This document shows positions 25,318 to 31,120 of a stretch of DNA of 64,000 bases, in pieces. This DNA comes from a virus, in the IMG/VR virus record IMGVR_UViG_3300044630_001218, positions 1 through 64,000 of that record. The stretch is one strand, 5' to 3'. Position 1 is the stretch's first letter. The number at the start of each line of letters is the position of its first letter. The notes beneath the pieces were generated by a model. The model saw only the letters and a program-made list of their open reading frames with translations. It was not told the DNA's origin and searched no databases. A program made the translations under genes and the position numbers.

Positions 25318-26808
25318 TTAGGCTTCTACTTCTGTGTCCGCTTCGGTATCGGCATAGACATAGTTGCCTTGTTCATCTCGCTTAACACGAGGGTCGGTGT
25401 AGAGCAAGTAGATTCCATCGGGCATCTCGACGGCATCATCATTGTGTGCGTACTCGCCGCTACTCTCGTTGCCGATTTCTATTGCGTCATCGGAGAGGAT
25501 GTTCTCTCCGTTGTGCGCTTCTGTGATGTCATCGTCGTGCGCCCATGCTCGTCTGCCGTAGTTCGATTCATCCAGCAAACTACAATCCTCTCGCAACTCG
25601 TAGTCCCCGTTGTGTGTACATACTACATCGTCATTGCAGTACCACTCTTCGTACCGATCGACATATGTCGCATCGTCAATATGGGATCGCCCGCCGTGGT
25701 GCAGAGTCACCATGTTCTCGTCATCTTCGAAGTCACCTGATCCATCTGTCTGGTCAAGGCTACCGACAAGGTAGCAACCATCAATAGACGAGGACTTGCG
25801 ATTGCGTAAGCACCCATCGCTGTACCAGTAGCGCATCGAGTCAACATACGGATACTCGGAGAAGTTGTAGTGATCCACACCACCGAGGCTTATCCTAATG
25901 TTCCTAAACTCAAGACCAATCTCGCCGATGCAGGAATCATGCACACACTTGTTGATATTGTTGGCGGCGCAGAACTCTTTGACCACATCGAGAACAGCAC
26001 GAAGTTTGACGCTGTTGCGGGTGTGGGCATAGACCCTATCTAAATACAGGTCATCTGGGTTAGTGCCGTACCACACTAGCGCACGACCACTATGCTCGCC
26101 GCGTCCGTTGGTAATTGTTATCATGCCTAGCTTGCCGATCCTTTGTAGGTAATCGTACAACTCGAACCTCGACTCATTTTCGCCAGCCATACACGAGCCG
26201 AACTGACTATCGCTCTCGCTGGCATAGACATCTGATATGTTGCCAGTGATGAAGTCGCAATGATACTTCATGCTGTCTATGATATCAGGTATCTTGGACA
26301 GCATATCGTTGGTGATATCCTGCGTGAGCGGTGTCATGCCGAGCATCTTACGCAGGGCATTGATAGCGGCTACAGGACGCATGTAGTCTGACCAACGCGA
26401 CTTGCTTTCGTAGTTGTAGATGTACTCTCTGGTGTACTCTACAAGTCGGGCACCAGACTTCTCGTCCAGTACGAACGGAGGTCGGTTGGTGTGCTCGCTG
26501 ATCGCTTCCAGTCCTGCTGCTAACGGGATGTCTTTGTGCTGTCCGTTATCCAGTAGCGGTACAGGCAAGGACAGCCTTACCTGTGCTCCCTTGATTAGCA
26601 TATCCCACACTCCGTATGTTCGGTATCTCTCGATCGAACCTGATGGTCGGCGGTGTGCGTCTATGCAGTATGTCATTAGACCTGTATCCTTGTTGTAGAT
26701 AACGAGGTCTTGTGGTATGTAGTCTACTCCGCAGAACAATGCGGCTACTGCTTCGCTGACGCTGATCGAATCTTCATCGACCAGCTGTATGTCTTTTCTA
26801 TATCTCAT
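25318..26808 (-). CDS. Large hypothetical protein with Asp-rich C-terminal repeats
   Basis: 496 residues, unrecognised. The first 400 residues look like an ordinary mixed fold, including a two-residue-spaced CMAGENESRFELYDYLQR segment and a Tyr-rich part. The last 110 residues are acidic and contain spaced repeats such as WAHDDDITEAHNGE, LSDDAIEIGNESSGEYAH and NDDAVEMPDGIYLL, each with a DDA-hydrophobic-E core. Such repeats could bind cations or form a beta structure. Its leader (26809-26916) carries a copy of the intergenic hairpin. Large for this block of small genes; function unknown. Confidence 0.6.
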   Translation of the reverse strand: MRYRKDIQLVDEDSISVSEAVAALFCGVDYIPQDLVIYNKDTGLMTYCIDAHRRPSGSIERYRTYGVWDMLIKGAQVRLSLPVPLLDNGQHKDIPLAAGLEAISEHTNRPPFVLDEKSGARLVEYTREYIYNYESKSRWSDYMRPVAAINALRKMLGMTPLTQDITNDMLSKIPDIIDSMKYHCDFITGNISDVYASESDSQFGSCMAGENESRFELYDYLQRIGKLGMITITNGRGEHSGRALVWYGTNPDDLYLDRVYAHTRNSVKLRAVLDVVKEFCAANNINKCVHDSCIGEIGLEFRNIRISLGGVDHYNFSEYPYVDSMRYWYSDGCLRNRKSSSIDGCYLVGSLDQTDGSGDFEDDENMVTLHHGGRSHIDDATYVDRYEEWYCNDDVVCTHNGDYELREDCSLLDESNYGRRAWAHDDDITEAHNGENILSDDAIEIGNESSGEYAHNDDAVEMPDGIYLLYTDPRVKRDEQGNYVYADTEADTEVEA

Positions 26809-26820
26809 TTGTTTATTTCT

Positions 26821-26906
26821 ATTCTTATTTGTTTTGCGTGCTCATACCATATGAACAGCGTGCTACCCTTATTCCGTTGACGGAATAAGAGTAGTATCGC
26901 TAATCA
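26821..26906 (-). repeat. Intergenic hairpin element, copy A
   Basis: Core hairpin 26868-26889: arms CTTATTCCGT and ACGGAATAAG around TG. Outer arms AGCG-tg-CTAC and GTAG-tat-CGCT also pair. The 68 bp 26821-26888 are identical to 28041-28108. It fills the gap between the 496- and 177-residue genes. Confidence 0.85.
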
Positions 26907-26916
26907 TGTAGAGGGA

Positions 26917-27450
26917 TTACATTTTCAGATAGTCAAGGTTGCGTTGGGCTGACTCGATTGCATCTTCCGTAGTGAACGGGCAATACCAGTTCCTGAGCGG
27001 GTCTTCGCCAGTCTTGGCACAATACAAATCATACAATGCCCAGCACCTAAAGGAGTGCAGTATCCTGCCTAGACAACCCGCCTGTCCGAGTTCGATGAGA
27101 GTGACCTCATCTATCTCGTCACCTTCACGCTCATCGAATCCTGCTATCGGTTGGTAGTCACCACATCCAGCGATGCTGTCTTGATAAACTACATACCAAT
27201 GCTTGCCGTCTTTACGACCCATGCTGACATACTGAATATCCATATGCCAACTTTCTGGGCAACACCTGTCATCGCAAGGCCAAGGTACTCCGACATCCTC
27301 GGCATCAGACTCCCACTCGAAGTCACCTTCTGGCGTGCCATCGAACAAGCCTTCGAGTGTGGGGGTTTCGAGGTTGTCGATCTTGTCTGCATAAACAGAC
27401 TCAACCTCATTGGTCAGCTCTTCTATTATTTGTTTTTGTTCTTTAGTCAT
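26917..27450 (-). CDS. Hypothetical protein (177 residues)
   Basis: An acidic start (MTKEQKQIIEELTNEVESVY) leads to a Cys/His/Trp-rich middle, PWPCDDRCCPESWHMD, and then strand-like GKHWYVVYQDSIAGCGDY. The C-terminus is helical with LRNWYCPFTTEDAIESAQRN. Several cysteines suggest a metal site. It lies between hairpin copies A and B. No family recognised. Confidence 0.6.
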   Translation of the reverse strand: MTKEQKQIIEELTNEVESVYADKIDNLETPTLEGLFDGTPEGDFEWESDAEDVGVPWPCDDRCCPESWHMDIQYVSMGRKDGKHWYVVYQDSIAGCGDYQPIAGFDEREGDEIDEVTLIELGQAGCLGRILHSFRCWALYDLYCAKTGEDPLRNWYCPFTTEDAIESAQRNLDYLKM

Positions 27451-27468
27451 ATTTCTATTTGTTTACTG

Positions 27469-27534
27469 CTCATACCATATGAACAGCGTGCTACCCTTAT
27501 TCCGTTGACGGAATAAGAGTAGTATCGCTAATCA
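27469..27534 (-). repeat. Intergenic hairpin element, copy B
   Basis: Core hairpin 27496-27517 with the same arms as copy A and the same outer arms; the flanks GCTCATACCATATGAACAGC and GTAGTATCGCTAATCA are identical to copy A. Confidence 0.85.
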
Positions 27535-28029
27535 CTTGTTGAGGTAGATAACCTTTGCGTTAGCATCATCTATCGGGTCTATCTTGAATCGCGCTTCACT
27601 CTCGTCATCGTGTGGATACCACCTATCCCCACAACATTGGCAGTCTTTGCCATCGCGCACGCCATTCCAATAGAGTCCGTTCTTCTCTGCGATCTCGTTC
27701 GCCACCACATAGTTCGGGGCTTCGATGATAACATTGCTTGGGCCGTATGTCTTACCACCACTATTATTCTGGTGGTAGTGGTAGAATCTAATCGGCGGCA
27801 GCGTTAGCAACGCTGCATCTTGCTTCACTCTGTAGATAGAGTTGCTTAATGCGACTTCGATATCCCCGAACGCACTCTGCGGGAACCACCAGTCGTGATC
27901 TTCGTCGCAGTTCGGATCAATAAGAGGCTTAAGCATCTCAAGCACTCTCTTGCGCATCTCTCTAGTGCGCTTCTGCATATCCTCTAGTTCTTCAACTAGA
28001 TACTCGGCATACTCATTGTATTCGTTCAT
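27532..28029 (-). CDS. Conserved phage protein with CxxCG site
   Basis: 165 residues. A coiled-coil start (EYLVEELEDMQKRTREMRKR) is followed by a conserved-looking half: FYHYHQNNSGGKTYG, VIIEAPNYVVANEIAEKNGL, and GKDCQCCGDRWYPHDDE. Proteins pairing an Asn-Ser-Gly-Gly stretch with a DCxCCGxRW zinc-like site occur in many phages and carry no known function. Stop lies just inside hairpin copy B; start follows copy C. Confidence 0.65.
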   Translation of the reverse strand: MNEYNEYAEYLVEELEDMQKRTREMRKRVLEMLKPLIDPNCDEDHDWWFPQSAFGDIEVALSNSIYRVKQDAALLTLPPIRFYHYHQNNSGGKTYGPSNVIIEAPNYVVANEIAEKNGLYWNGVRDGKDCQCCGDRWYPHDDESEARFKIDPIDDANAKVIYLNK

Positions 28030-28040
28030 ATTTGTTTTCT

Positions 28041-28125
28041 ATTCTTATTTGTTTTGCGTGCTCATACCATATGAACAGCGTGCTACCCTTATTCCGTTGA
28101 CGGAATAAGGGCAGAGTCGCTAGTC
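28041..28125 (-). repeat. Intergenic hairpin element, copy C
   Basis: Core hairpin 28088-28109. 28041-28108 is identical to copy A, but the outer arm on the gene side is changed (GGGCAGAGTCGCT), keeping partial pairing. Confidence 0.85.
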
Positions 28126-28267
28126 ATTTGCCTATGACTGGCATCATCACGACATTGCCATACAAGACTGGCGTTGGCGTTGCTAACTTGTCGAGCGCAT
28201 CACGGCTCGCAAGATAGATGATGGCGGCGTCAACCGATGCGGTGCTTGTGGTCGCGTCAATGTTCAT
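28124..28267 (-). CDS. Hypothetical protein (47 residues)
   Basis: MNIDATTSTASVDAAIIYLA followed by a Pro/Val-rich end. The ATG at 28267 overlaps the stop of the upstream 62-residue gene (ATGA), so translation is probably coupled. A longer in-frame start was rejected because it would run through that gene. Function unknown. Confidence 0.5.
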   Translation of the reverse strand: MNIDATTSTASVDAAIIYLASRDALDKLATPTPVLYGNVVMMPVIGK

Positions 28268-28452
28268 GGCTTCACCTCCACTTGCTCGAATGCTTGAGCC
28301 AACGACACGCCAAATGGCTTTGGCTGTTGCTGTGGCTTTGGCGTTGTCGTGACGAGATCGACAAGCGGGCGATGCCATTTGATGACATTGGGCTTGCTGA
28401 TGTTCTCTTCGAGGAGCGCAAAGAATCGCGCATGTTCTTTTGTCTTTCTCAT
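28264..28452 (-). CDS. Hypothetical protein (62 residues)
   Basis: MRKTKEHARFFALLEENISK with a Pro/Gln/Lys stretch (TPKPQQQPKPFG) and an acidic end. Start ATG 28452 is preceded by an A-rich leader (AGAAAAATAAAC). It lies between hairpin copies D and C with one coupled gene. No family recognised. Confidence 0.5.
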   Translation of the reverse strand: MRKTKEHARFFALLEENISKPNVIKWHRPLVDLVTTTPKPQQQPKPFGVSLAQAFEQVEVKP

Positions 28453-28473
28453 GTTTATTTTTCTATGCGGGGT

Positions 28474-28530
28474 TATGAACCGCTTGCTGACCTTATTCCG
28501 TTGACGGAATAAGACCAGACAGCGAGTCAT
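28474..28530 (-). repeat. Intergenic hairpin element, copy D
   Basis: Core 28492-28513: CTTATTCCGT, TG, ACGGAATAAG. Outer arms CGCTTGCTG and CAGACAGCG differ from copies A-C yet still pair (CGCT/AGCG and CTG/CAG), which indicates selection on structure. Confidence 0.8.
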
Positions 28531-28616
28531 CACCATGAGCCGTTCATGTATTGAATGGCGATGATGCCGTAGACGGCAATGATGATGCCGATTAGGATTG
28601 CGAGTGTTTCTTTCAT
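28530..28616 (-). CDS. Tiny membrane protein (28 residues)
   Basis: MKETLAILIGIIIAVYGIIA is one transmembrane segment, followed by IQYMNGSW. Start ATG 28616; it sits between hairpin D and an inverted CCTGTATCCTG repeat. A conventional start with no overlap and Lys/Glu before a clean hydrophobic run make it credible despite its size. Role unknown. Confidence 0.5.
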   Translation of the reverse strand: MKETLAILIGIIIAVYGIIAIQYMNGSW

Positions 28617-28634
28617 GGTATTTGAATGTGGAAA

Positions 28635-28671
28635 CCTGTATCCTGAAAGGGTTGGACTTGCAGGATACAGG
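28635..28671. repeat. Inverted CAGGATACAGG repeat (11-bp perfect arms)
   Basis: CCTGTATCCTG (28635-28645) and CAGGATACAGG (28661-28671) around 15 bases; a further GTGCAGGAT follows. One of several REP-like copies in gene-free DNA of this genome. Confidence 0.8.
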
Positions 28672-28681
28672 GTGCAGGATT

Positions 28682-28703
28682 CTTATTCCGTTGACGGATT
28701 AAG
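28682..28703 (-). repeat. Intergenic hairpin element, copy E
   Basis: CTTATTCCGT (28682-28691), TG, ACGGATTAAG (28694-28703); one mismatch. Directly downstream of the 126-residue gene on the minus strand. Confidence 0.7.
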
Positions 28704-28705
28704 GA

Positions 28706-29086
28706 TTACATTGCGGCGAGCAGGGCAATGAGCTTCTTCACGCCCTTGGCATCCAAGGCACGAGCCATGTGAGCGAGTTGCTCTGGCGTGACACCTTTGC
28801 CGCTTGGCTTGTCGCTTGGCTTGCTTGCCTTGCGTCCGCCACCCGCCGCACGCAAGCGGAAGCCAGCATCGCAAGCAATCTCGCCCGCCCACTTGTTGGA
28901 ATAGCCCTTGCTAACTGCGAACTCTACGAACGCGCGGCGGAATGCCATTGGATTGGACTTGTCCGCCTGTGCATTCCATAGCGCAAGCAAGGCATCCATG
29001 AGTTTGACTTCTGCCTTGTGGACTGCTTCCATGAACGGAAGAAGTGAAGTGAAGTCAATGTTTTGTTTTTCTGTTTTGTTTTGCAT
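28706..29086 (-). CDS. Hypothetical protein (126 residues)
   Basis: Start chosen at ATG 29086 (MQNKTEKQNIDFTSLLPFME), after an A-rich leader. The first 75 residues look globular and helical (VKLMDALLALWNAQADKSNP; YSNKWAGEIACDAGFRLR), followed by a Gly/Lys/Ser basic linker, AAGGGRKASKPSDKPSGKG, and a C-terminal helix rich in Ala and Leu. This could be a DNA-binding protein, but no motif is recognised. First gene of the minus-strand accessory block. Confidence 0.55.
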   Translation of the reverse strand: MQNKTEKQNIDFTSLLPFMEAVHKAEVKLMDALLALWNAQADKSNPMAFRRAFVEFAVSKGYSNKWAGEIACDAGFRLRAAGGGRKASKPSDKPSGKGVTPEQLAHMARALDAKGVKKLIALLAAM

Positions 29087-29117
29087 ACTTTTTTGTTTTC
29101 GTATTTGTTTTAGTTGA

Positions 29118-29161
29118 GCGATGCGCTTATTCCGTTGACAGAATAAGAAGAGACGCATCGC
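29118..29161 (-). repeat. Intergenic hairpin element, copy F
   Basis: CTTATTCCGT (29126-29135), TG, ACAGAATAAG (29138-29147), enclosed by perfect 8-bp outer arms GCGATGCG (29118-29125) and CGCATCGC (29154-29161). The outer arms differ in sequence from the other copies but pair perfectly. Upstream of the first gene of the minus-strand block. Confidence 0.8.
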
Positions 29162-29380
29162 CCTTCACATACTAGGGAAACCACACCTCGCACACGCCAC
29201 GCTTGCATCATACCGCAAACGCTACTTGCGCCCTGTATCAGGCATCAGGGAACATGAATCAGGATACAGGCTACGGGTAGGATGGTTCTTTTTTTCACAG
29301 ACGCGCGCGTATAGGTAACCTCCTTGAGAAAAAATAATTTTACTTGACAAATTAGGTATTGACACGAGAGTATGGTGCCT
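29162..29380. other. Gene-free stretch with CAGGATACAGG copies
   Basis: Divergent region between the minus-strand block and the plus-strand genes. CCTGTATC (29232-29239) and GATACAGG (29263-29270) form an inverted pair. Two TTGACA hexamers (29344-29349, 29359-29364) and TATGGT (29371-29376) precede ATG 29381; the spacers (21 and 6 bp) are not ideal, so a promoter is only possible. Confidence 0.5.
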
Positions 29381-29614
29381 ATGAGCGACAAGCAATCCTA
29401 CTACGAGCGGTTCAAAGAGGAACGTAAGGCCTATCAGAAGGCGTATTACACCAAGAATAAGGAGTCGCTGAAGCGTAAAAAGGAGCTAGATGCAAGCCTA
29501 AAACCAGAAAAACTGGAAAAAGTGCGGGATTATCAGCGAAATTACTACTTGACAAACCGTCAGAAGTTGCTGGAACGCAAACGGTTACGCTATCTGGAAG
29601 AAAAATCTGCGTAA
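29381..29614 (+). CDS. Small basic phage protein with YYxKN repeats
   Basis: 77 residues of Lys/Arg/Tyr-rich helix: YQKAYYTKNKESLKRKK and YQRNYYLTNRQKLLERK are two related repeats. Proteins with repeated aromatic-Tyr-x-x-Asn-Lys/Arg blocks are common in phages and may bind nucleic acid. ATG 29381 was chosen over ATG 29372 because the latter lies inside a TATGGT -10-like box. Function unknown. Confidence 0.6.
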   Translation: MSDKQSYYERFKEERKAYQKAYYTKNKESLKRKKELDASLKPEKLEKVRDYQRNYYLTNRQKLLERKRLRYLEEKSA

Positions 29615-29865
29615 CTGTGACCTGCATCCTGTATCACGTGACCTGTTTCATGTGTCACGTAGCCTAAAAGGGTACAGTGTGTAGGATACAGTACAAAGTG
29701 GACGCTTTGTGTACAGTTTTTGATACGTTAGCACATTTCGCGGACGGACAGGCGCGGTAAACGGTTCCGGTTACAGGATTCAGAAACAATTGGACACGAC
29801 TTTTGGGCTCTTAAAAAATGAAAAACTGAGATTTCTAAATGTCTGAAAACTTTTAGGAAGTGTGC

Positions 29866-29924
29866 TAATTCATAATAAACTCAATAATTCAATTAATACT
29901 GAATTACTGAAGTATTATGAATTA
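29866..29924. repeat. Long AT-rich palindrome, copy 2
   Basis: Outer arms TAATTCATAATA (29866-29877) and TATTATGAATTA (29913-29924), inner arms TAATTCA (29885-29891) and TGAATTA (29900-29906). Flanks TAGGAAGTGTG and TCTAAAGACTAGAGA match those of copy 1 at 2772-2832, so the repeat unit is about 90 bp. Confidence 0.8.
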
Positions 29925-29991
29925 TCTAAAGACTAGAGATTTATATATAAGGTTTACAAAAATCAATTTTTCATTTTTTGAAGGAAATAAC

Positions 29992-30020
29992 TTGACGAAT
30001 TGGGCGGTTGTGGTAAGGTC
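29992..30020 (+). promoter_or_regulatory. Promoter, near-leaderless
   Basis: TTGACG (29992-29997), 16-bp spacer and TAAGGT (30014-30019), six bases before ATG 30026. Confidence 0.5.
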
Positions 30021-30025
30021 CGCTC

Positions 30026-30580
30026 ATGGCACACCGCTACGGAGACCAACGCGAGGACGGTAAGATCTTCATCGGTTACAAGACCACCTGCAAGGACGGC
30101 GAGCATTGGGTTACTGCGGATCGCTTTGCCGTGATGAAGCTCAACGCAACCGTTCGCTACTTCGAGCGCAAAGAATTGAAGCTCAAGAAACCGAAACGGG
30201 TCACGATCTACACCCACCCCCATCTGCGAACCCGCCCCTTCAAGCCGAGACCGCTCAGACAAAAACGAGAACTGACCCAAAAAGAATTTGACACGCTGCC
30301 CTTTGGCCCCTATACCGCTCCCACCATGACAACACTACAAGACATGACCATAATCCCGAACTACTCGAAGTACGCCATCACTCCTGCTGGCACAGTGCAT
30401 CGGGTTCAACCTGCAACACGCGGACGCACTGCTGGTTTGCAGCATCGCGTTACGCCCGTCATTCATCCGAAGGGCCATCAGTGGTGTGTGCAGATCACAG
30501 ATGACAACGGCAAGCGCAAACGCATTCCGATCAAGAAGTTGATGGAAGAGGTGTACGGCAACGCTGAAACTATTTCTTGA
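30026..30580 (+). CDS. NUMOD4/HNH-associated-like DNA-binding protein
   Basis: 184 residues. N-terminal part is basic with short strands (KDGEHWVTADRFAVMKLN); a Pro/Arg-rich linker spans about 75-105. The C-terminal part, IIPNYSKYAITPAGTVHRV then HPKGHQWCVQITDDNGKRKR and RIPIKKLMEEVYG, resembles the NUMOD4-type and start-of-HNH layout used by phage homing endonucleases, but no full HNH catalytic triad is present. It may be a free-standing DNA-binding protein or a decayed homing nuclease. Its last 20 bp form part of a 27-bp direct repeat with 31069-31095. Confidence 0.55.
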   Translation: MAHRYGDQREDGKIFIGYKTTCKDGEHWVTADRFAVMKLNATVRYFERKELKLKKPKRVTIYTHPHLRTRPFKPRPLRQKRELTQKEFDTLPFGPYTAPTMTTLQDMTIIPNYSKYAITPAGTVHRVQPATRGRTAGLQHRVTPVIHPKGHQWCVQITDDNGKRKRIPIKKLMEEVYGNAETIS

Positions 30581-30587
30581 CTTGTTC
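30561..30587 (+). repeat. 27-bp direct repeat, left copy
   Basis: Identical to 31069-31095. Begins ACGCTGAAACTATTTCTTGA and covers the end of the upstream gene and the -35 box of the next promoter. The two copies bound a 508-bp unit carrying one gene. Confidence 0.9.
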
Positions 30588-30604
30588 AATAGGTTATCTA
30601 CGCT
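30577..30604 (+). promoter_or_regulatory. Promoter, near-leaderless (left duplicate)
   Basis: TTGACT (30577-30582), 16-bp spacer, TACGCT (30599-30604), six bases before GTG 30611. The -35 overlaps the stop codon of the upstream gene. Confidence 0.55.
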
Positions 30605-30610
30605 CAATAC

Positions 30611-31075
30611 GTGCCCGATACATTTCTAGACTCGATAGAAGATCGCCTTATGCAGCTAGGTGGTGCTTCGGGTATTGTCGGTTTTGAGAAATTAAGGAGG
30701 ACTTTACAGCAAGGTACGGTACCTAACGCTGCTAAAAGACTAGTTGCAGCTAAGGCTCTTGCTAAATACGTCCCTCCAATTGATGCTGCTATTGAGTTAG
30801 GGCAAGCGGGGGACTTAATCGCGAACCCAGAAAAAAGAGAAGGCCATGCAGAAGCTGGTAAGGAATTAACAAAAAAGACACTACCATACCAGCTCGGTAA
30901 AGCCTTTCTTACCCCAACTGACTCCGCTTCTAAGTACGGGGCGTATAAAGAGGAACTAGACAAAAAGGCTTTTGAGAAGTATTTTGAGGGAGAGCCTTGG
31001 GCTGAGTGGGCTAAGAAGGAAAATGCTGAGGTAGCGGCTAGACGCGCAAAAGGGTCGGGGACAGCTGCACGCTGA
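30611..31075 (+). CDS. Hypothetical protein in a repeat-bounded insertion
   Basis: 154 residues from GTG. Helical, Ala/Lys/Glu-rich (GYLARALA-like pattern absent; reads AAKRLVAAKALAKYVPPIDA and ELGQAGDLIANPEKREGHAE), ending in a basic tail RAKGSGTAAR. No family recognised. Composition is similar to the internal virion proteins at 3559-5980. It has its own duplicated promoter and lies between the 27-bp repeats, so it looks like an insertion upstream of the portal gene. Confidence 0.6.
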   Translation: MPDTFLDSIEDRLMQLGGASGIVGFEKLRRTLQQGTVPNAAKRLVAAKALAKYVPPIDAAIELGQAGDLIANPEKREGHAEAGKELTKKTLPYQLGKAFLTPTDSASKYGAYKEELDKKAFEKYFEGEPWAEWAKKENAEVAARRAKGSGTAAR

Positions 31076-31095
31076 AACTATTTCTTGACTTGTTC
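31069..31095 (+). repeat. 27-bp direct repeat, right copy
   Basis: Second copy of 30561-30587. It covers the last codons of the inserted gene and the -35 of the portal promoter; similarity continues with substitutions for about 13 bp to the -10. Confidence 0.9.
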
Positions 31096-31112
31096 GATAA
31101 GCTCTTTACGAT
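31085..31112 (+). promoter_or_regulatory. Portal gene promoter, near-leaderless (right duplicate)
   Basis: TTGACT (31085-31090), 16-bp spacer, TACGAT (31107-31112), eight bases before GTG 31121. Confidence 0.55.
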
Positions 31113-31120
31113 ACTACGCT

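Larger units (their letters stand above)
29615..30025. other. 411-bp gene-free region with repeats and hairpins
   Basis: Contains a perfect 7-bp stem, ACGTGAC/GTCACGT (29635-29659), a CTGTATC...GATACAG inverted pair (29629-29635 and 29685-29691), a GTACAAAG/CTTTGTGTAC hairpin near 29692-29714, the second AT-rich palindrome (29866-29924) and the promoter at 29992-30020. No open frame of note. Confidence 0.7.

Noticed and set aside
26868-26889. Intergenic hairpins as CRISPR repeats
   Set aside because: Genes, not spacers, separate the copies and spacing is irregular.
29344-29376. Strong promoter before 29381
   Set aside because: Two TTGACA hexamers and TATGGT are present, but spacers are 21 and 6 bp.
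30026-30580. Complete HNH homing endonuclease
   Set aside because: NUMOD4-like layout but no full HNH triad visible.
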